NCBI RefSeq assembly: GCF_017875465.1
Contig: NZ_JAGGMQ010000001.1
Span: forward strand, 1,984,001-2,048,000
Source: Winslowiella toletana
GTDB lineage: Bacteria; Pseudomonadota; Gammaproteobacteria; Enterobacterales; Enterobacteriaceae
Length of the DNA: 64,000 bases
Direction of reading: 5' to 3'
Shown: in pieces, positions 40,950 to 49,495 of the stretch
Layout: each line of letters opens with the position of its first letter
Position numbering within the stretch: position 1 is the stretch's first letter
The notes under the pieces: model-generated
The model's database searches: none
Told to the model about the DNA's origin: nothing
Seen by the model: only the letters and a program-made list of their open reading frames with translations
Position numbers and translations under genes: made by a program

Positions 40950-41945
40950 TCAGATGCTGCCGCCTTCCGAAATTTCAAAGCCCACATCCTGCGGTTTCAC
41001 GACACTGTTATCGCCATTTATCCGTGCCAGCAGCATGGTTGCCGCTTGCTGGCCCATACGTTCACGCGGCGTCAGCACCGTCGCCAGCTGCGGATTTACC
41101 ACCTGCGAAATATCATGGCCGTGAAAACCGGCAATCGCCATATCTTCCGGCACCCGTAATCCCTGACGCTGGCATTCAAACATCGCCCCCACTGCCAGGT
41201 CATCATTGGTACAGAACAGGCTGTCAGTGGCGGGAAAACGTCGCTGCGCTTCACGCATCAGCTCGGCGCCGGCAGTAAATGAGGAGGCATCCTCCATCAT
41301 TACGCTGTTAGGCTGTAGCTGCGCTTCGCGCATCGCTATCTCGTAACCGCGCTGTTTCTGTAAGGTACGTTCGTCCAGACGCGCGCCAAGATAAACCGTA
41401 TGGCGATGCCCTTTGGCGAGGATCGCCCGCGTCATCTGCCGCGCCGCCTCGACATTATCAAAGCCCACCGCCATATCCAGACAGGGGGAGACCGAATCCA
41501 TCATCTCAATCACCGGAATACCGGCGGTTTCAATCATGCGCAGACTGCCCGGCGTATGGCTGCGTTCGGTAAGGATCAGGCCGTCGATATTCCAGCCCAG
41601 CAGTGAACGTAACTGCAGCTCCTCTTTCTCCTGATTGTAGCCAAAGTGGCTGAGTAAGGTCTGATAACCGGCCGCATCGGTCACCGCTTCGATACCGCGC
41701 AGCACATCAGCGAAAACCTGGTTGGTAAGGGAGGGCAGCAATACGCCGATGGCGCGACTGGTGGCGTTGGATAACATATCCGGCGCGCGATTGGGTATAT
41801 AACCAAGCTCGTCCAGCGCAACAGCAATTTTCTCGCGCAGGGCGACCGAGACCTGCTCGGGGTTGCGCAGGTAGCGGCTGACAGTCATTTTGGTGATGCC
41901 AATACGATCGGCAACATCTTGTAGTACGGGTCTTTTTTTCTTCAT
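40950..41945 (-). CDS. gntR: Gluconate utilisation repressor GntR (LacI family)
   Basis: This 331-residue regulator, the length of E. coli GntR, has a LacI-type N-terminal helix-turn-helix (LQDVADRIGITKMTVSRYLRNPEQVS, about residues 8-33) and the hinge region. A periplasmic-binding-protein-like effector domain follows (IGVLLPSLTNQVFADVLRGIE, TNDDLAVGAMFE). It represses gntKU and related genes until gluconate binds. It is encoded directly upstream of gntK, with matching operator sequence in the gap. Confidence 0.95.
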   Translation of the reverse strand: MKKKRPVLQDVADRIGITKMTVSRYLRNPEQVSVALREKIAVALDELGYIPNRAPDMLSNATSRAIGVLLPSLTNQVFADVLRGIEAVTDAAGYQTLLSHFGYNQEKEELQLRSLLGWNIDGLILTERSHTPGSLRMIETAGIPVIEMMDSVSPCLDMAVGFDNVEAARQMTRAILAKGHRHTVYLGARLDERTLQKQRGYEIAMREAQLQPNSVMMEDASSFTAGAELMREAQRRFPATDSLFCTNDDLAVGAMFECQRQGLRVPEDMAIAGFHGHDISQVVNPQLATVLTPRERMGQQAATMLLARINGDNSVVKPQDVGFEISEGGSI

Positions 41946-42026
41946 CGTTAGCGACTGTATAGTGAGGTATCGATGAGTCTACCAAAAAATGCGACGCTAA
42001 CCTCGTTGTCCTGCCGACAATGCGAA

Positions 42027-42050
42027 GATGGCCAGCAAAAGCTGGCCATC
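42027..42050 (-). terminator. yhhW hairpin terminator
   Basis: GATGGCCAGC, AAAA loop, GCTGGCCATC: a perfect 10-bp stem starting 18 bp beyond the yhhW stop (minus strand). The T-run is short, so termination strength is uncertain. Confidence 0.55.
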
Positions 42051-42067
42051 ACTTATCGATAACGCGA

Positions 42068-42763
42068 TTAAACGGGTGGCAGATCAAACAGCAGGATTTC
42101 AGCATCACTGTCCGCCTGAATCGACAACGTGCTTTCGTCCCAGATCGCCAGCGCATCGCTGGTAGTTGCTGGCTGGCCATTCACCTGTACATCGCCTTTT
42201 ACCACCTGAATCCAGATGCGGCGCGTAGCGTCAACCTCGGTTGTCGCCAGCTCACCCTGTTTCAGCGCCCAGCGCGACAGCGTCATATCCTGATAAACCT
42301 TCAGCGATCCGTCACGGGCATCCGGTGACAGCACCAGCTGGCGGCCCTGCACATCATCAAAACGACGCTGTTCGTAGCGTGGTTCAATGCCGGTTTTTTC
42401 CGGGATAATCCAGATCTGATAGAGATGCAGCGGCTGATCTTTGCTGCCGTTGTACTCGGAGTGACGCACGCCGGTACCCGCACTCATAATCTGAAACTCA
42501 CCCGCCGGGATCTGCTCTTTATTACCTATGCTGTCCTGATGTTCAACCACTCCGGACAGAACGTAGGTCAAAATTTCCATATCTTTATGCGGATGGGTGC
42601 CAAAACCCTGACCTGCATCGATAATGTCTTCATTAATTACCCGCAGTGCGGAGAAGCCCATAAAATCCGCATCGTAGTAATTAGCAAAGGAGAAAGTATG
42701 CCAGCTATCCAGCCAGCCATGGTTTGCGTGACCGCGATCATTAGCCTTACGTAAATAAATCAT
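42068..42763 (-). CDS. yhhW: Pirin-family quercetinase YhhW
   Basis: This 231-residue bicupin, equal in length to E. coli YhhW, is a pirin homologue; the E. coli protein has quercetin 2,3-dioxygenase activity. The metal-binding N-terminal cupin has FGTHPHKDMEILTYVLSGVVEHQDS and the conserved MSAGTGVRHSEYN, with three His and one Glu ligands. The ATG at 42763 has GAGGAGAG upstream; a TTG at 42769 is also in frame but less likely. Its physiological role is not established. Confidence 0.93.
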   Translation of the reverse strand: MIYLRKANDRGHANHGWLDSWHTFSFANYYDADFMGFSALRVINEDIIDAGQGFGTHPHKDMEILTYVLSGVVEHQDSIGNKEQIPAGEFQIMSAGTGVRHSEYNGSKDQPLHLYQIWIIPEKTGIEPRYEQRRFDDVQGRQLVLSPDARDGSLKVYQDMTLSRWALKQGELATTEVDATRRIWIQVVKGDVQVNGQPATTSDALAIWDESTLSIQADSDAEILLFDLPPV

Positions 42764-43186
42764 ATTCAACTCTCCTCAACGTTTTCACGTAGTCTGGACC
42801 TGAACCGGCCGCGATGATAGCTGAAAAACTTCACCCCTCTGTTCAAAAAAAATGAATGATTTTATTGCCGCTTATTCAGACCCTTTGCCGACGCACTTAC
42901 GTTGAAATAGCCCGCAATTATCAGCCGGGATCTTTAGCCGTATCACAATCTGAAAAACTAAGCGGCCACCTGCAATTAACCCAGAATAGCCAGTCAGGCC
43001 ATCAATAAACGTCATTAAAAGCAATAAAATCAACAAATAGCCAGTACACATCTTTAAAATTAATATCCATCTATTCGGTTTTATCTGGCTATAAGCTCGG
43101 TTTTACTCCCTTGGTTACTTTTTTCCGCCACGTAAGATGGCAGTCCACCACTATTGCTGTGCTGAATCACTTGGAAATTTCAGGGA
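42764..43186. other. yhhW / AbgT-transporter divergent intergenic region
   Basis: This 423 bp, moderately AT-rich region carries the promoters of two divergent genes. E. coli has yhhX directly next to yhhW; here no oxidoreductase gene or remnant is readable. I see no repeat of the window's families and no clear operator. Confidence 0.4.
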
Positions 43187-44764
43187 ATGAATATGACAGA
43201 TAATACCGCGCTTAAGCCGCCAGGCCCGATCACACGCCTGTTAAACACCATCGAATGGCTCGGCAATCTGTTGCCGCATCCGGTGACCCTTTTCGCCATC
43301 CTGTGCCTGGTGATTATTGTTGCCTCCGGCATCGCCGCCGGATTTAATCTCAGCGTGATTGACCCGCGCCCGGAAGGCGCCAGCGGGCGTGCGGCCGATG
43401 GCATCGTGCAGGTGGTTAATCTGCTTAGCGCCGAAGGCCTGCAACGTATTGTCAGCAATATGGTGACCAACTTTACCAGCTTTGCACCGCTGGGAACGGT
43501 GCTGGTGGCGATGATCGGCGTGGGGATTGCCGAACAATCCGGCCTGCTCTCCGCCGCAATGCGCGCGCTGGTGTTTAGCGCGCCAAAACGGATGCTTACA
43601 TTTACGGTAGTATTTGCCGGTATCATCTCGAATACGGCCTCTGAACTGGGCTATGTGGTGTTAATCCCCCTCTCCGCGATGCTTTTCCACTCTTTAGGTC
43701 GCCATCCGTTAGCCGGGCTGGCGGCGGCTTTCGCCGGAGTTTCCGGCGGCTATAGCGCCAACCTGCTGCTGGGAACCGTCGATCCACTGTTATCCGGTAT
43801 TACGCAAAACGCCGCGCAGATTATCGACCCCGCTTATATCGTCGGGCCAGAAGTGAACTGGTACTTTATGACGACCAGTACCTTTGTGATCGCCGGGCTG
43901 GGCACCTGGATTACCACCAGCATTATCGAACCGAAACTGGGTAAATACCGCGAAAGCGATGGCGATGCCCCGCAGGGTGATCTGGGCACCCTTACCCCAC
44001 AGGAGAAGCGCGCGCTAAAAGGCGCCGGTATTACGCTACTGGTGATGACCCTGTTAGTGTCACTGACGCTGATTCCGGGTTATGGCCTCCTGCTCAATCA
44101 GAGTACCGGCAGCTTTGCTGGCTCGCCGTTTCTGCATGGCATCGTGGTATTTATTATGCTGTTTTTCGCCATTCCGGGTTATGTCTATGGCCGGATAACG
44201 GGCACCTTGCGCAGTGACCGTGACGTGATTAACGCGATGGCGAAAAGTATCAGTATGCTGAGCTTATATATTGTGCTGGTGTTCTTTGCCGCGCAGTTTG
44301 TCGCATTTTTTAACTGGAGTAATTTCGGTACAATTATCGCAGTGAAAGGCGCCACCATGCTGTCCGCGATGGATATCAACGCCCCGCTGCTGTTCGGCTG
44401 CTTTATTCTGATCTGTGGCTTTATCAATCTGATGATTGGCTCCTCATCCGCCCAGTGGGCGGTAACCGCGCCGATTTTTGTGCCGATGCTAATGCTGGTG
44501 GGCTATGCGCCAGAGGTGATTCAGGCCGCGTATCGTATCGGCGATTCGGTGACTAACCTGATTACGCCAATGATGAGCTATTTTGGTTTAATTATGGCAG
44601 TAGCGGCGCGTTATCAGCGCAATCTGGGCATCGGTACGCTGGTGGCGCTGATGCTGCCCTACTCGGTGATGTTTTTAATCGGCTGGAGCCTGTTGTTTGT
44701 GGTGTGGGTATTTGGTTTTGGTCTGCCGGTCGGCCCTGGCGCCGCCACTTTCTACAACCTGTGA
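43187..44764 (+). CDS. AbgT-family transporter
   Basis: This 525-residue inner-membrane protein belongs to the AbgT family, which includes E. coli AbgT (p-aminobenzoyl-glutamate uptake) and MtrF/YdaH-type antimetabolite exporters. Family stretches include NLLPHPVTLFAILCLVIIVAS, GIISNTASELGYVVLIPLSAMLFHSLGRHPLAGLAAAFAGVSGGYSANLL and GSSSAQWAVTAPIFVPMLMLVGY. About ten or more hydrophobic segments are visible. The start may be 43187 or 43193; the GGGA Shine-Dalgarno fits the second better. No abgA/abgB hydrolase genes are nearby, so substrate and direction of transport remain open. Confidence 0.85.
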   Translation: MNMTDNTALKPPGPITRLLNTIEWLGNLLPHPVTLFAILCLVIIVASGIAAGFNLSVIDPRPEGASGRAADGIVQVVNLLSAEGLQRIVSNMVTNFTSFAPLGTVLVAMIGVGIAEQSGLLSAAMRALVFSAPKRMLTFTVVFAGIISNTASELGYVVLIPLSAMLFHSLGRHPLAGLAAAFAGVSGGYSANLLLGTVDPLLSGITQNAAQIIDPAYIVGPEVNWYFMTTSTFVIAGLGTWITTSIIEPKLGKYRESDGDAPQGDLGTLTPQEKRALKGAGITLLVMTLLVSLTLIPGYGLLLNQSTGSFAGSPFLHGIVVFIMLFFAIPGYVYGRITGTLRSDRDVINAMAKSISMLSLYIVLVFFAAQFVAFFNWSNFGTIIAVKGATMLSAMDINAPLLFGCFILICGFINLMIGSSSAQWAVTAPIFVPMLMLVGYAPEVIQAAYRIGDSVTNLITPMMSYFGLIMAVAARYQRNLGIGTLVALMLPYSVMFLIGWSLLFVVWVFGFGLPVGPGAATFYNL

Positions 44765-44780
44765 CCGCAGAAAAAAAGGT

Positions 44781-44877
44781 AAAAAAAAGCCAGCACCCGA
44801 GCTGGCTAAGAAACACTGGAAGCAATGTGAGCAATGTCGTGCCTTCACAGCAGGTCCAGGGTGGACTTCCTGAGAAC
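44781..44877 (-). ncRNA. ryhB: Iron-responsive small RNA RyhB
   Basis: On the minus strand the core GCACGACATTGCTCACATTG continues into CTTCCAGTGTTTCTTAGCCAGC, then GGGTGCTGGC plus eight T. It is nearly the E. coli RyhB core and terminator. The 5' part begins near 44877 with TCAGGAAG and a GTCCA-CCC-TGGAC hairpin, differing from E. coli in the loop. RyhB is an Hfq-dependent repressor of iron-using protein mRNAs during iron starvation. A Fur box lies just upstream. The location before yhhY is the same as in E. coli. The 5' end is estimated by alignment from memory. Confidence 0.93.
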
Positions 44878-44881
44878 GCAC

Positions 44882-44900
44882 GACAATAATAATCATTATC
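44882..44900 (-). promoter_or_regulatory. Fur box of ryhB
   Basis: The 19 bases at 44882-44900 (plus strand, starting GACAATAATAATC and ending ATTATC) match the Fur consensus palindrome at about 17 positions. The site spans roughly -5 to -23 relative to the proposed RyhB start and so would cover its -10 region. Confidence 0.85.
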
Positions 44901-45004
44901 ATTCGCATCTGTAAAGTTATTTTTGCGAATAATATTCATTTGACCTTTTAGTCAAAGTCCATGATGTTAAAGGGGAATAGTCCAGTTAACGCAGAGGAAG
45001 CAGC

Positions 45005-45502
45005 ATGAGTCAGATTGAGATCCGTCATGTCAGTATTGAAGATGCACCAGCCATTCAGCAGCTTTACAGCCAGCCCGATACGCTGGCCGGAACGCTTCAG
45101 GTGCCTTATCCATCACTGAAACTCTGGCAGGATCGTCTGGCAAATCTACGCCCTGGCGTGCATTCCCTGGTCGCCTGTATTGACGGCCAGGTGGTGGGCC
45201 AGGTCACCCTTGAAGTCAATCAGTCCCCCCGCCGCCGCCATACCGCCGACTTTGGTCTGGGTGTGGATATCAATCATCGCGGTAAAGGGGTGGCGCAGGC
45301 GATGCTGGCGGCCATTACCGATATGTGTGACCACTGGCTGGCGGTAGAGCGTATGGAGCTAACGGTGTATTGCGATAATGCTGCGGCTGTCGCGGTATAT
45401 CGTAAGTTTGGCTTTGAAGTGGAAGGCACCGGGCGCAACTATGCGCTGCGCCATGGCGAAAAAGTGGATGTTTACTTTATGGCGCGTCTTCGTGCGCAGT
45501 GA
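45005..45502 (+). CDS. yhhY: GNAT acetyltransferase YhhY (amino-acid N-acetyltransferase)
   Basis: This 165-residue GNAT-fold protein (E. coli: 162) has the acetyl-CoA pyrophosphate-binding signature in GLGVDINHRGKGVAQAMLAAI and the C-terminal MELTVYCDNAAAVAVYRKFGFEVEGTGRNYALRHG. E. coli YhhY (AaaT) acetylates the alpha-amino group of some amino acids such as Phe and Met. A GAGGAAG Shine-Dalgarno precedes the ATG. It lies next to ryhB on the opposite strand, as in E. coli. Confidence 0.93.
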   Translation: MSQIEIRHVSIEDAPAIQQLYSQPDTLAGTLQVPYPSLKLWQDRLANLRPGVHSLVACIDGQVVGQVTLEVNQSPRRRHTADFGLGVDINHRGKGVAQAMLAAITDMCDHWLAVERMELTVYCDNAAAVAVYRKFGFEVEGTGRNYALRHGEKVDVYFMARLRAQ

Positions 45503-45794
45503 TAGCCATAATTATTATTAAGTTAATTTATTAATCTGATAAATTAATCAACATCGCAGGGAATATGCACCATAACGATTTTATAGCATAATCTGACAGA
45601 CCGGTTGACTAACCGGTCTGCACTTTAGTAATCTGTAAATGCAGTAACTAAAGGATGCAGCAGACTGGTTAATCCAGACATCCCGCTACCTTATCACAGT
45701 TTTAATAAGGTCAAGGCCACGTCCGGTAAAAGCGCTTCTGAATACCAGAGATACTTTCTGGCGAAACCCACCTTAAGGTGGGTTTTGTTATTTA
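45503..45794 (+). other. Hairpin-rich intergenic stretch ending in a terminator
   Basis: This AT-rich gap contains AGACCGGTT-GACT-AACCGGTCT (about 45598-45619), an inverted CTTTAGT/ACTAAAG pair enclosing about 17 nt (45623-45653), and a strong intrinsic terminator AAACCCACC-TTAA-GGTGGGTTTT (45764-45786) oriented for plus-strand transcription, 260 nt after yhhY. The terminator overlaps the end of the minus-strand orphan gene. An unannotated plus-strand RNA is possible but not shown. Confidence 0.45.
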
Positions 45795-46204
45795 CAGGCA
45801 TGGGGAAGTGGTTTATTGACTAATAGTTTATACGCTATAGTGAAAAAGCCAACTTTTCCACCACCAGGTTTGTCTGTAACGGGATATGCACTGGTTACAT
45901 GAATGCGTAGTTTCTTTTTCATCCGGTATGCTTTAAAGGGTACCTGATAATAAAAAATCGCCCCAGACTCACTCAACACCTCAATGACCGCAAAGCTCCC
46001 ATACCCTGCATGCACAACCCTCACTTTGTCTAAGGATGTAATGATTCTTTTGAGATGCTTTTGCGCCAGTGCGTATCTCACTTTGCAAAAAGGTCGGGAA
46101 TCTTTCGGTGAATAATACATTAACGCCTTTTTCTCTTCTTCATTTTGATAAGAGTATTCCTTACAAAAACAATGAAATGAATAAGAGACGATAAACTTAT
46201 ACAC
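45788..46204 (-). CDS. Hypothetical protein, AT-rich orphan
   Basis: I do not recognise this protein. The frame from a GTG at 46204 gives 138 residues; an internal ATG at 46120 with a well-spaced AAGG upstream gives 110. The N-terminal part (YKFIVSYSFHCFCKEYSYQ) looks strand-forming, and the C-terminal half is basic with KKKLRIHVTSAYPVTDK and a KVGFFTIAYKLL helix. That half vaguely recalls small nuclease-toxin folds, but this is a guess. No signal peptide or membrane segment is seen. Base composition is visibly AT-richer than in neighbours, and E. coli also carries variable genes between yhhY and ggt. Confidence 0.6.
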   Translation of the reverse strand: MYKFIVSYSFHCFCKEYSYQNEEEKKALMYYSPKDSRPFCKVRYALAQKHLKRIITSLDKVRVVHAGYGSFAVIEVLSESGAIFYYQVPFKAYRMKKKLRIHVTSAYPVTDKPGGGKVGFFTIAYKLLVNKPLPHACK

Positions 46205-46534
46205 CCTGTCCAGCTATAAAAATGGTAATTTAACTTATACAAACAAACAATTTATTTATGGTTTCATAAACAGAAAAATCGTGATACATCTGCTTATTAA
46301 CCTCCATCATAAAAATAAACAACACTTAAATTATTTAATTGTATTATTTTTCGGTATTGAACAGACGGCAACACGCCATTCAGTTGCCGCTGAAAAAGAC
46401 AATGGCGAAGGTTAACACCATTTATGTGCTGAAACCGGTTTATCCGGCGTTATGTCTGCGACTGATGCCAGAAACGGAGTTTAATACAGCGATTGCCGTT
46501 AAAAGGGCGGCGTTCTCGCCGCCCTGGTTTCAGG
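46205..46534. other. AT-rich intergenic region between the orphan gene and ggt
   Basis: This 330 bp is largely AT-rich with a REP palindrome near the ggt end (46505-46524). A 90-codon plus-strand frame (46339-46611) runs through the REP into the ggt 3' end and shows no protein-like features, so it is not called. The promoter of the orphan gene should lie here. Confidence 0.4.
46505..46524 (-). repeat. REP-type palindrome downstream of ggt
   Basis: GGGCGGCG-TTCT-CGCCGCCC, 10 bp beyond the ggt stop. On the minus strand four T residues follow, so it can serve as the ggt 3' hairpin. Confidence 0.85.
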
Positions 46535-48286
46535 TCAATAACCGGCCGTTAAATCCCCCACCGAACGCGGATCCGACGCACCATACAACATTCCATCCGG
46601 GCCAATCATAATGCTCTGGGTACTGCCCATCGCTGGCTGCACTTTCACATGCTGCCCTTTGCTTTCCAGCAGTCGCAGGGTATCCGGGCTAAAGCCTTTC
46701 TCCACGCGTAACTGATCCGGTAACCACTGGTGATGGAAACGTGGCGCATTGGTCGCTTCAGCGACGTTCATGCCGAAATCGATGCTGTTAACCACCATCT
46801 GCAATACGGTGGTGATAATGCGACTGCCGCCCGGGCTGCCGGTTACCAGCCAGGTCTTGCCATCTTTAGCGACGATGGTCGGCGACATTGATGACAACGG
46901 ACGCTTATAAGGTTGCACCGCATTGGCTTCACCGCCGACCAGACCATACACATTCGGCGTGCCCGGTTTGGCCGAGAAATCATCCATTTCGTTGTTCATC
47001 AGGATGCCGCTATTTCCGGCAACAATCCCGCTGCCGAAATAGGTATTCAGCGTGTAGGTGACCGCGACCGCATTGCCGTCTTTATCCACCACCGAGAAAT
47101 GGGTGGTCTGGTTGCTTTCATACGGCGCCAGTTTGCCAGGTTTAATCTCTGACGACGGACGCGCTTTGGCGATATCAATCTGCTGCGCCAGCGATTTGGC
47201 ATAGGCTTTACTGGTCAGCGCCTGCGATGGCACCTTCACAAAGTCCGGGTCACCGAGGTATTCCGAACGGTCGGCATAGGCATACTTCTCAGCCTCCGCC
47301 ATTACCTGCATCGCATCTGCGCTGCCGTAACCCATTTTCGCCAGGTCGAAGTTTTCCAGAATATTCAGGATCTGCACGATATGGATGCCACCCGACGACG
47401 GCGGCGGCATGGAGAACACTTCATAGCCACGATAGCTGCCGCTGACCGGCTTACGCTCTACCGCGCGATAGGCCGCAAGATCGGCTTTAGTGATCAGGCC
47501 GCCATGCTGCGCCATTTCAGCGGCGATATCATCGGCAATCGCCCCTTTATAAAACGCATCTGGTCCCTGTCTGGCAATCAGCCCCATACTGCGCGCCAGA
47601 TTGCGCTGCACCAGACGCTCACCTTTCTGATATGGCGTACCGTCGGCTTTATAAAAGATCGCTTTACTGTTGGCATGGTTGATTAACACTTCTTTACCGT
47701 AGGTATTCAGGTCATCAGCCAGCGCATCATTGACGACAAAACCGTTGCGCGCCAGCTCAATAGCAGGCTGCAGCAAACGGCTTAACGGCATGGTGCCGTA
47801 CTTTTTCGCCGCTAAGGCAAAACCGGCAACGGTGCCCGGCGTACCGGAGGCAAGATGGGAGGTGAGTGACAGCTTACTGTCGGCATTGCCCTGCGCATCA
47901 AGGAACATATCGCGGCTGGCTCTTACCGGCGCCATCTCGCGGAAATCAATGGCCGTGGTGCGACCCGAGGCGGTGCGCAGCATCATAAAACCGCCGCCGC
48001 CAAGGTTACCTGCCTGTGGATGGGTGACCGCCAGCGCAAAACCTACCGCCACGGCGGCATCCACCGCATTGCCGCCCTGCTTCAGAATATCGACGCCAAC
48101 CTGAGTTGCCAGCGCATCCACTGATGCCACCATGCCGTGGCGATCTTTAACCGGATGGAAAGTATCCGCATCCACGCCATAGGAGACCGGCGGTGATGCC
48201 GGTGTTGCAGCATTCGCGCCCTGCCAGAAACAAACACATACCATCAGCGACAAAGAAACACGTCGCATATTGCCGGTTTTTATCAT
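46535..48286 (-). CDS. ggt: Gamma-glutamyltranspeptidase Ggt
   Basis: This 583-residue periplasmic precursor (E. coli: 580) has an N-terminal signal peptide ending near GANA. It hydrolyses or transfers the gamma-glutamyl group of glutathione. The self-cleavage/nucleophile Thr opens TTHFSVVDKDGNAVAVTYTLN, giving large and small subunits. GGNAVDAAVAVGFALAVTHP, GGGGFMM and the oxyanion/substrate SSMSPTIV and GSPGGSRI motifs are intact. It is followed by a REP hairpin and is divergent from yhhA. Confidence 0.95.
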   Translation of the reverse strand: MIKTGNMRRVSLSLMVCVCFWQGANAATPASPPVSYGVDADTFHPVKDRHGMVASVDALATQVGVDILKQGGNAVDAAVAVGFALAVTHPQAGNLGGGGFMMLRTASGRTTAIDFREMAPVRASRDMFLDAQGNADSKLSLTSHLASGTPGTVAGFALAAKKYGTMPLSRLLQPAIELARNGFVVNDALADDLNTYGKEVLINHANSKAIFYKADGTPYQKGERLVQRNLARSMGLIARQGPDAFYKGAIADDIAAEMAQHGGLITKADLAAYRAVERKPVSGSYRGYEVFSMPPPSSGGIHIVQILNILENFDLAKMGYGSADAMQVMAEAEKYAYADRSEYLGDPDFVKVPSQALTSKAYAKSLAQQIDIAKARPSSEIKPGKLAPYESNQTTHFSVVDKDGNAVAVTYTLNTYFGSGIVAGNSGILMNNEMDDFSAKPGTPNVYGLVGGEANAVQPYKRPLSSMSPTIVAKDGKTWLVTGSPGGSRIITTVLQMVVNSIDFGMNVAEATNAPRFHHQWLPDQLRVEKGFSPDTLRLLESKGQHVKVQPAMGSTQSIMIGPDGMLYGASDPRSVGDLTAGY

Positions 48287-48470
48287 CCTGCCACACCTTT
48301 TTATAGTTGTTTACATTAGATTTACACCTGTTAAGTCTGTACCAGATAAGCAAAAAGGCGAATATAAAGTCAAATTCGGTCTATTCCTGACGGCAGCCAC
48401 TGGCAGAGCAGTTAAACTTAAGCGAGTTGACGGAGATCTGGCGGATTAGCTGCCCGATGGAGGAATTAAA

Positions 48471-48755
48471 ATGAAAAGATGGTTAATTATTTTTGCCGCA
48501 CTGGTACCGCTAAGTGGTATGGCTAACACACTGAACAGCACAAACGATCCGAATAAGCCGGGCTACAACCCCAGCCAGCAACGGATGCAGCAAAAGATGC
48601 AAACTAATCAGCAGCAACAGATGCTGAAGCTGAAACAGGATCAACAGCGTCAGAGTCAGGATCAGCAACGTAAAGTGCAGGAACAGCGTGACAGCGCCCA
48701 GCAGCGCATCATTAAGACGCAGCCGGGCAGTAACAAGACTTCGCAGCAGCCTTAA
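48471..48755 (+). CDS. yhhA: YhhA-like exported Gln-rich protein (DUF2756)
   Basis: This 94-residue protein has a signal peptide ([18 protein letters not shown]) and a mature part that is almost entirely Gln/Lys/Asp-rich, likely a single long helix or coiled coil ([19 protein letters not shown]). It resembles E. coli YhhA, also located between ggt and ugpQ, but is shorter (E. coli about 146). Function unknown. GGAGG precedes the start. Its stop overlaps the convergent ugpQ stop by 4 bp. Confidence 0.85.
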   Translation: MKRWLIIFAALVPLSGMANTLNSTNDPNKPGYNPSQQRMQQKMQTNQQQQMLKLKQDQQRQSQDQQRKVQEQRDSAQQRIIKTQPGSNKTSQQP

Positions 48756-49495
48756 GCGAAGTCTGGTCCGATGGTGTCGATGCGATCGGTACAGATTGCA
48801 TCGACACCCCAGTTCAGCAGCTCACGCGCCCGCTCGCTCTGATTGACGGTATAAACCAGAATCCGCAAGCCCGCCGCTTTCAGCTCAGCAGTTCGCTGCG
48901 CATCCAACAGCCGGTAATTAAGATGAATTGAGGTGCAGCCGAGCGCGACAGTCAGCTCCTGCCAGTTATCATGCCACTCATCCAGCAACAGACCGCGTGG
49001 TAACTCCGGTGCCGCCTGCATCGCCGCCTCTAAAGCCTGATACGAGAACGATGACAACAGCGGCGCAGTTTGTCCATGCCACAGCTCACGCGCCGCCAGC
49101 GCAATCGCCGTACCGGTTTGCCGATCCAGCCCGGTGGTAGGCTTAATCTCAATATTCGCCATCATGCCATATTGCTGACAGCGCGCAGCGACGTCACGCA
49201 GTAGCGGTAAAGGTTCGTGCTGAAACTCACGGCTAAACCAGCCACCGGCATCCAGCTGCTGCAATTTTTCCCACGGCTGTTCGCCAGCAACGCCCCAGCC
49301 GTTACTGGTACGATCGAGCGTGTCGTCATGCAGCAGAAAGATCTGCGCATCCTGCGATAACCTGGCGTCGAACTCGATCATGGTGTGACCATATTTCGCG
49401 CCGACATCGATCGCCGCCAGGGTATTTTCCGGCGCCAGCTTGCCGCCACCGCGATGGGCGACAATCGCCGGATAGGGCCAGTCTTTGTTAATCAT
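48752..49495 (-). CDS. ugpQ: Glycerophosphodiester phosphodiesterase UgpQ
   Basis: This 247-residue cytosolic enzyme (E. coli: 247) hydrolyses glycerophosphodiesters entering through UgpBAEC to glycerol-3-phosphate and alcohol. The GDPD barrel motif [19 protein letters not shown] (catalytic His and Arg, metal-binding Glu) is at residues 11-29. [28 protein letters not shown] (second catalytic His) follows. Its ATG overlaps the ugpC stop by 4 bp. It is the last gene of the ugpBAECQ operon. Confidence 0.95.
   Translation of the reverse strand: MINKDWPYPAIVAHRGGGKLAPENTLAAIDVGAKYGHTMIEFDARLSQDAQIFLLHDDTLDRTSNGWGVAGEQPWEKLQQLDAGGWFSREFQHEPLPLLRDVAARCQQYGMMANIEIKPTTGLDRQTGTAIALAARELWHGQTAPLLSSFSYQALEAAMQAAPELPRGLLLDEWHDNWQELTVALGCTSIHLNYRLLDAQRTAELKAAGLRILVYTVNQSERARELLNWGVDAICTDRIDTIGPDFA

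Noticed and set aside
45598..45653. Possible tRNA-like or attachment-site structure
   Set aside because: The paired segments do not form a cloverleaf and no matching direct repeat flanks the AT-rich stretch, so neither a tRNA nor an att site can be supported.
46339..46611. 90-codon plus-strand open frame
   Set aside because: It runs through a REP palindrome into the ggt 3' end, has no ribosome-binding site and no protein-like composition.
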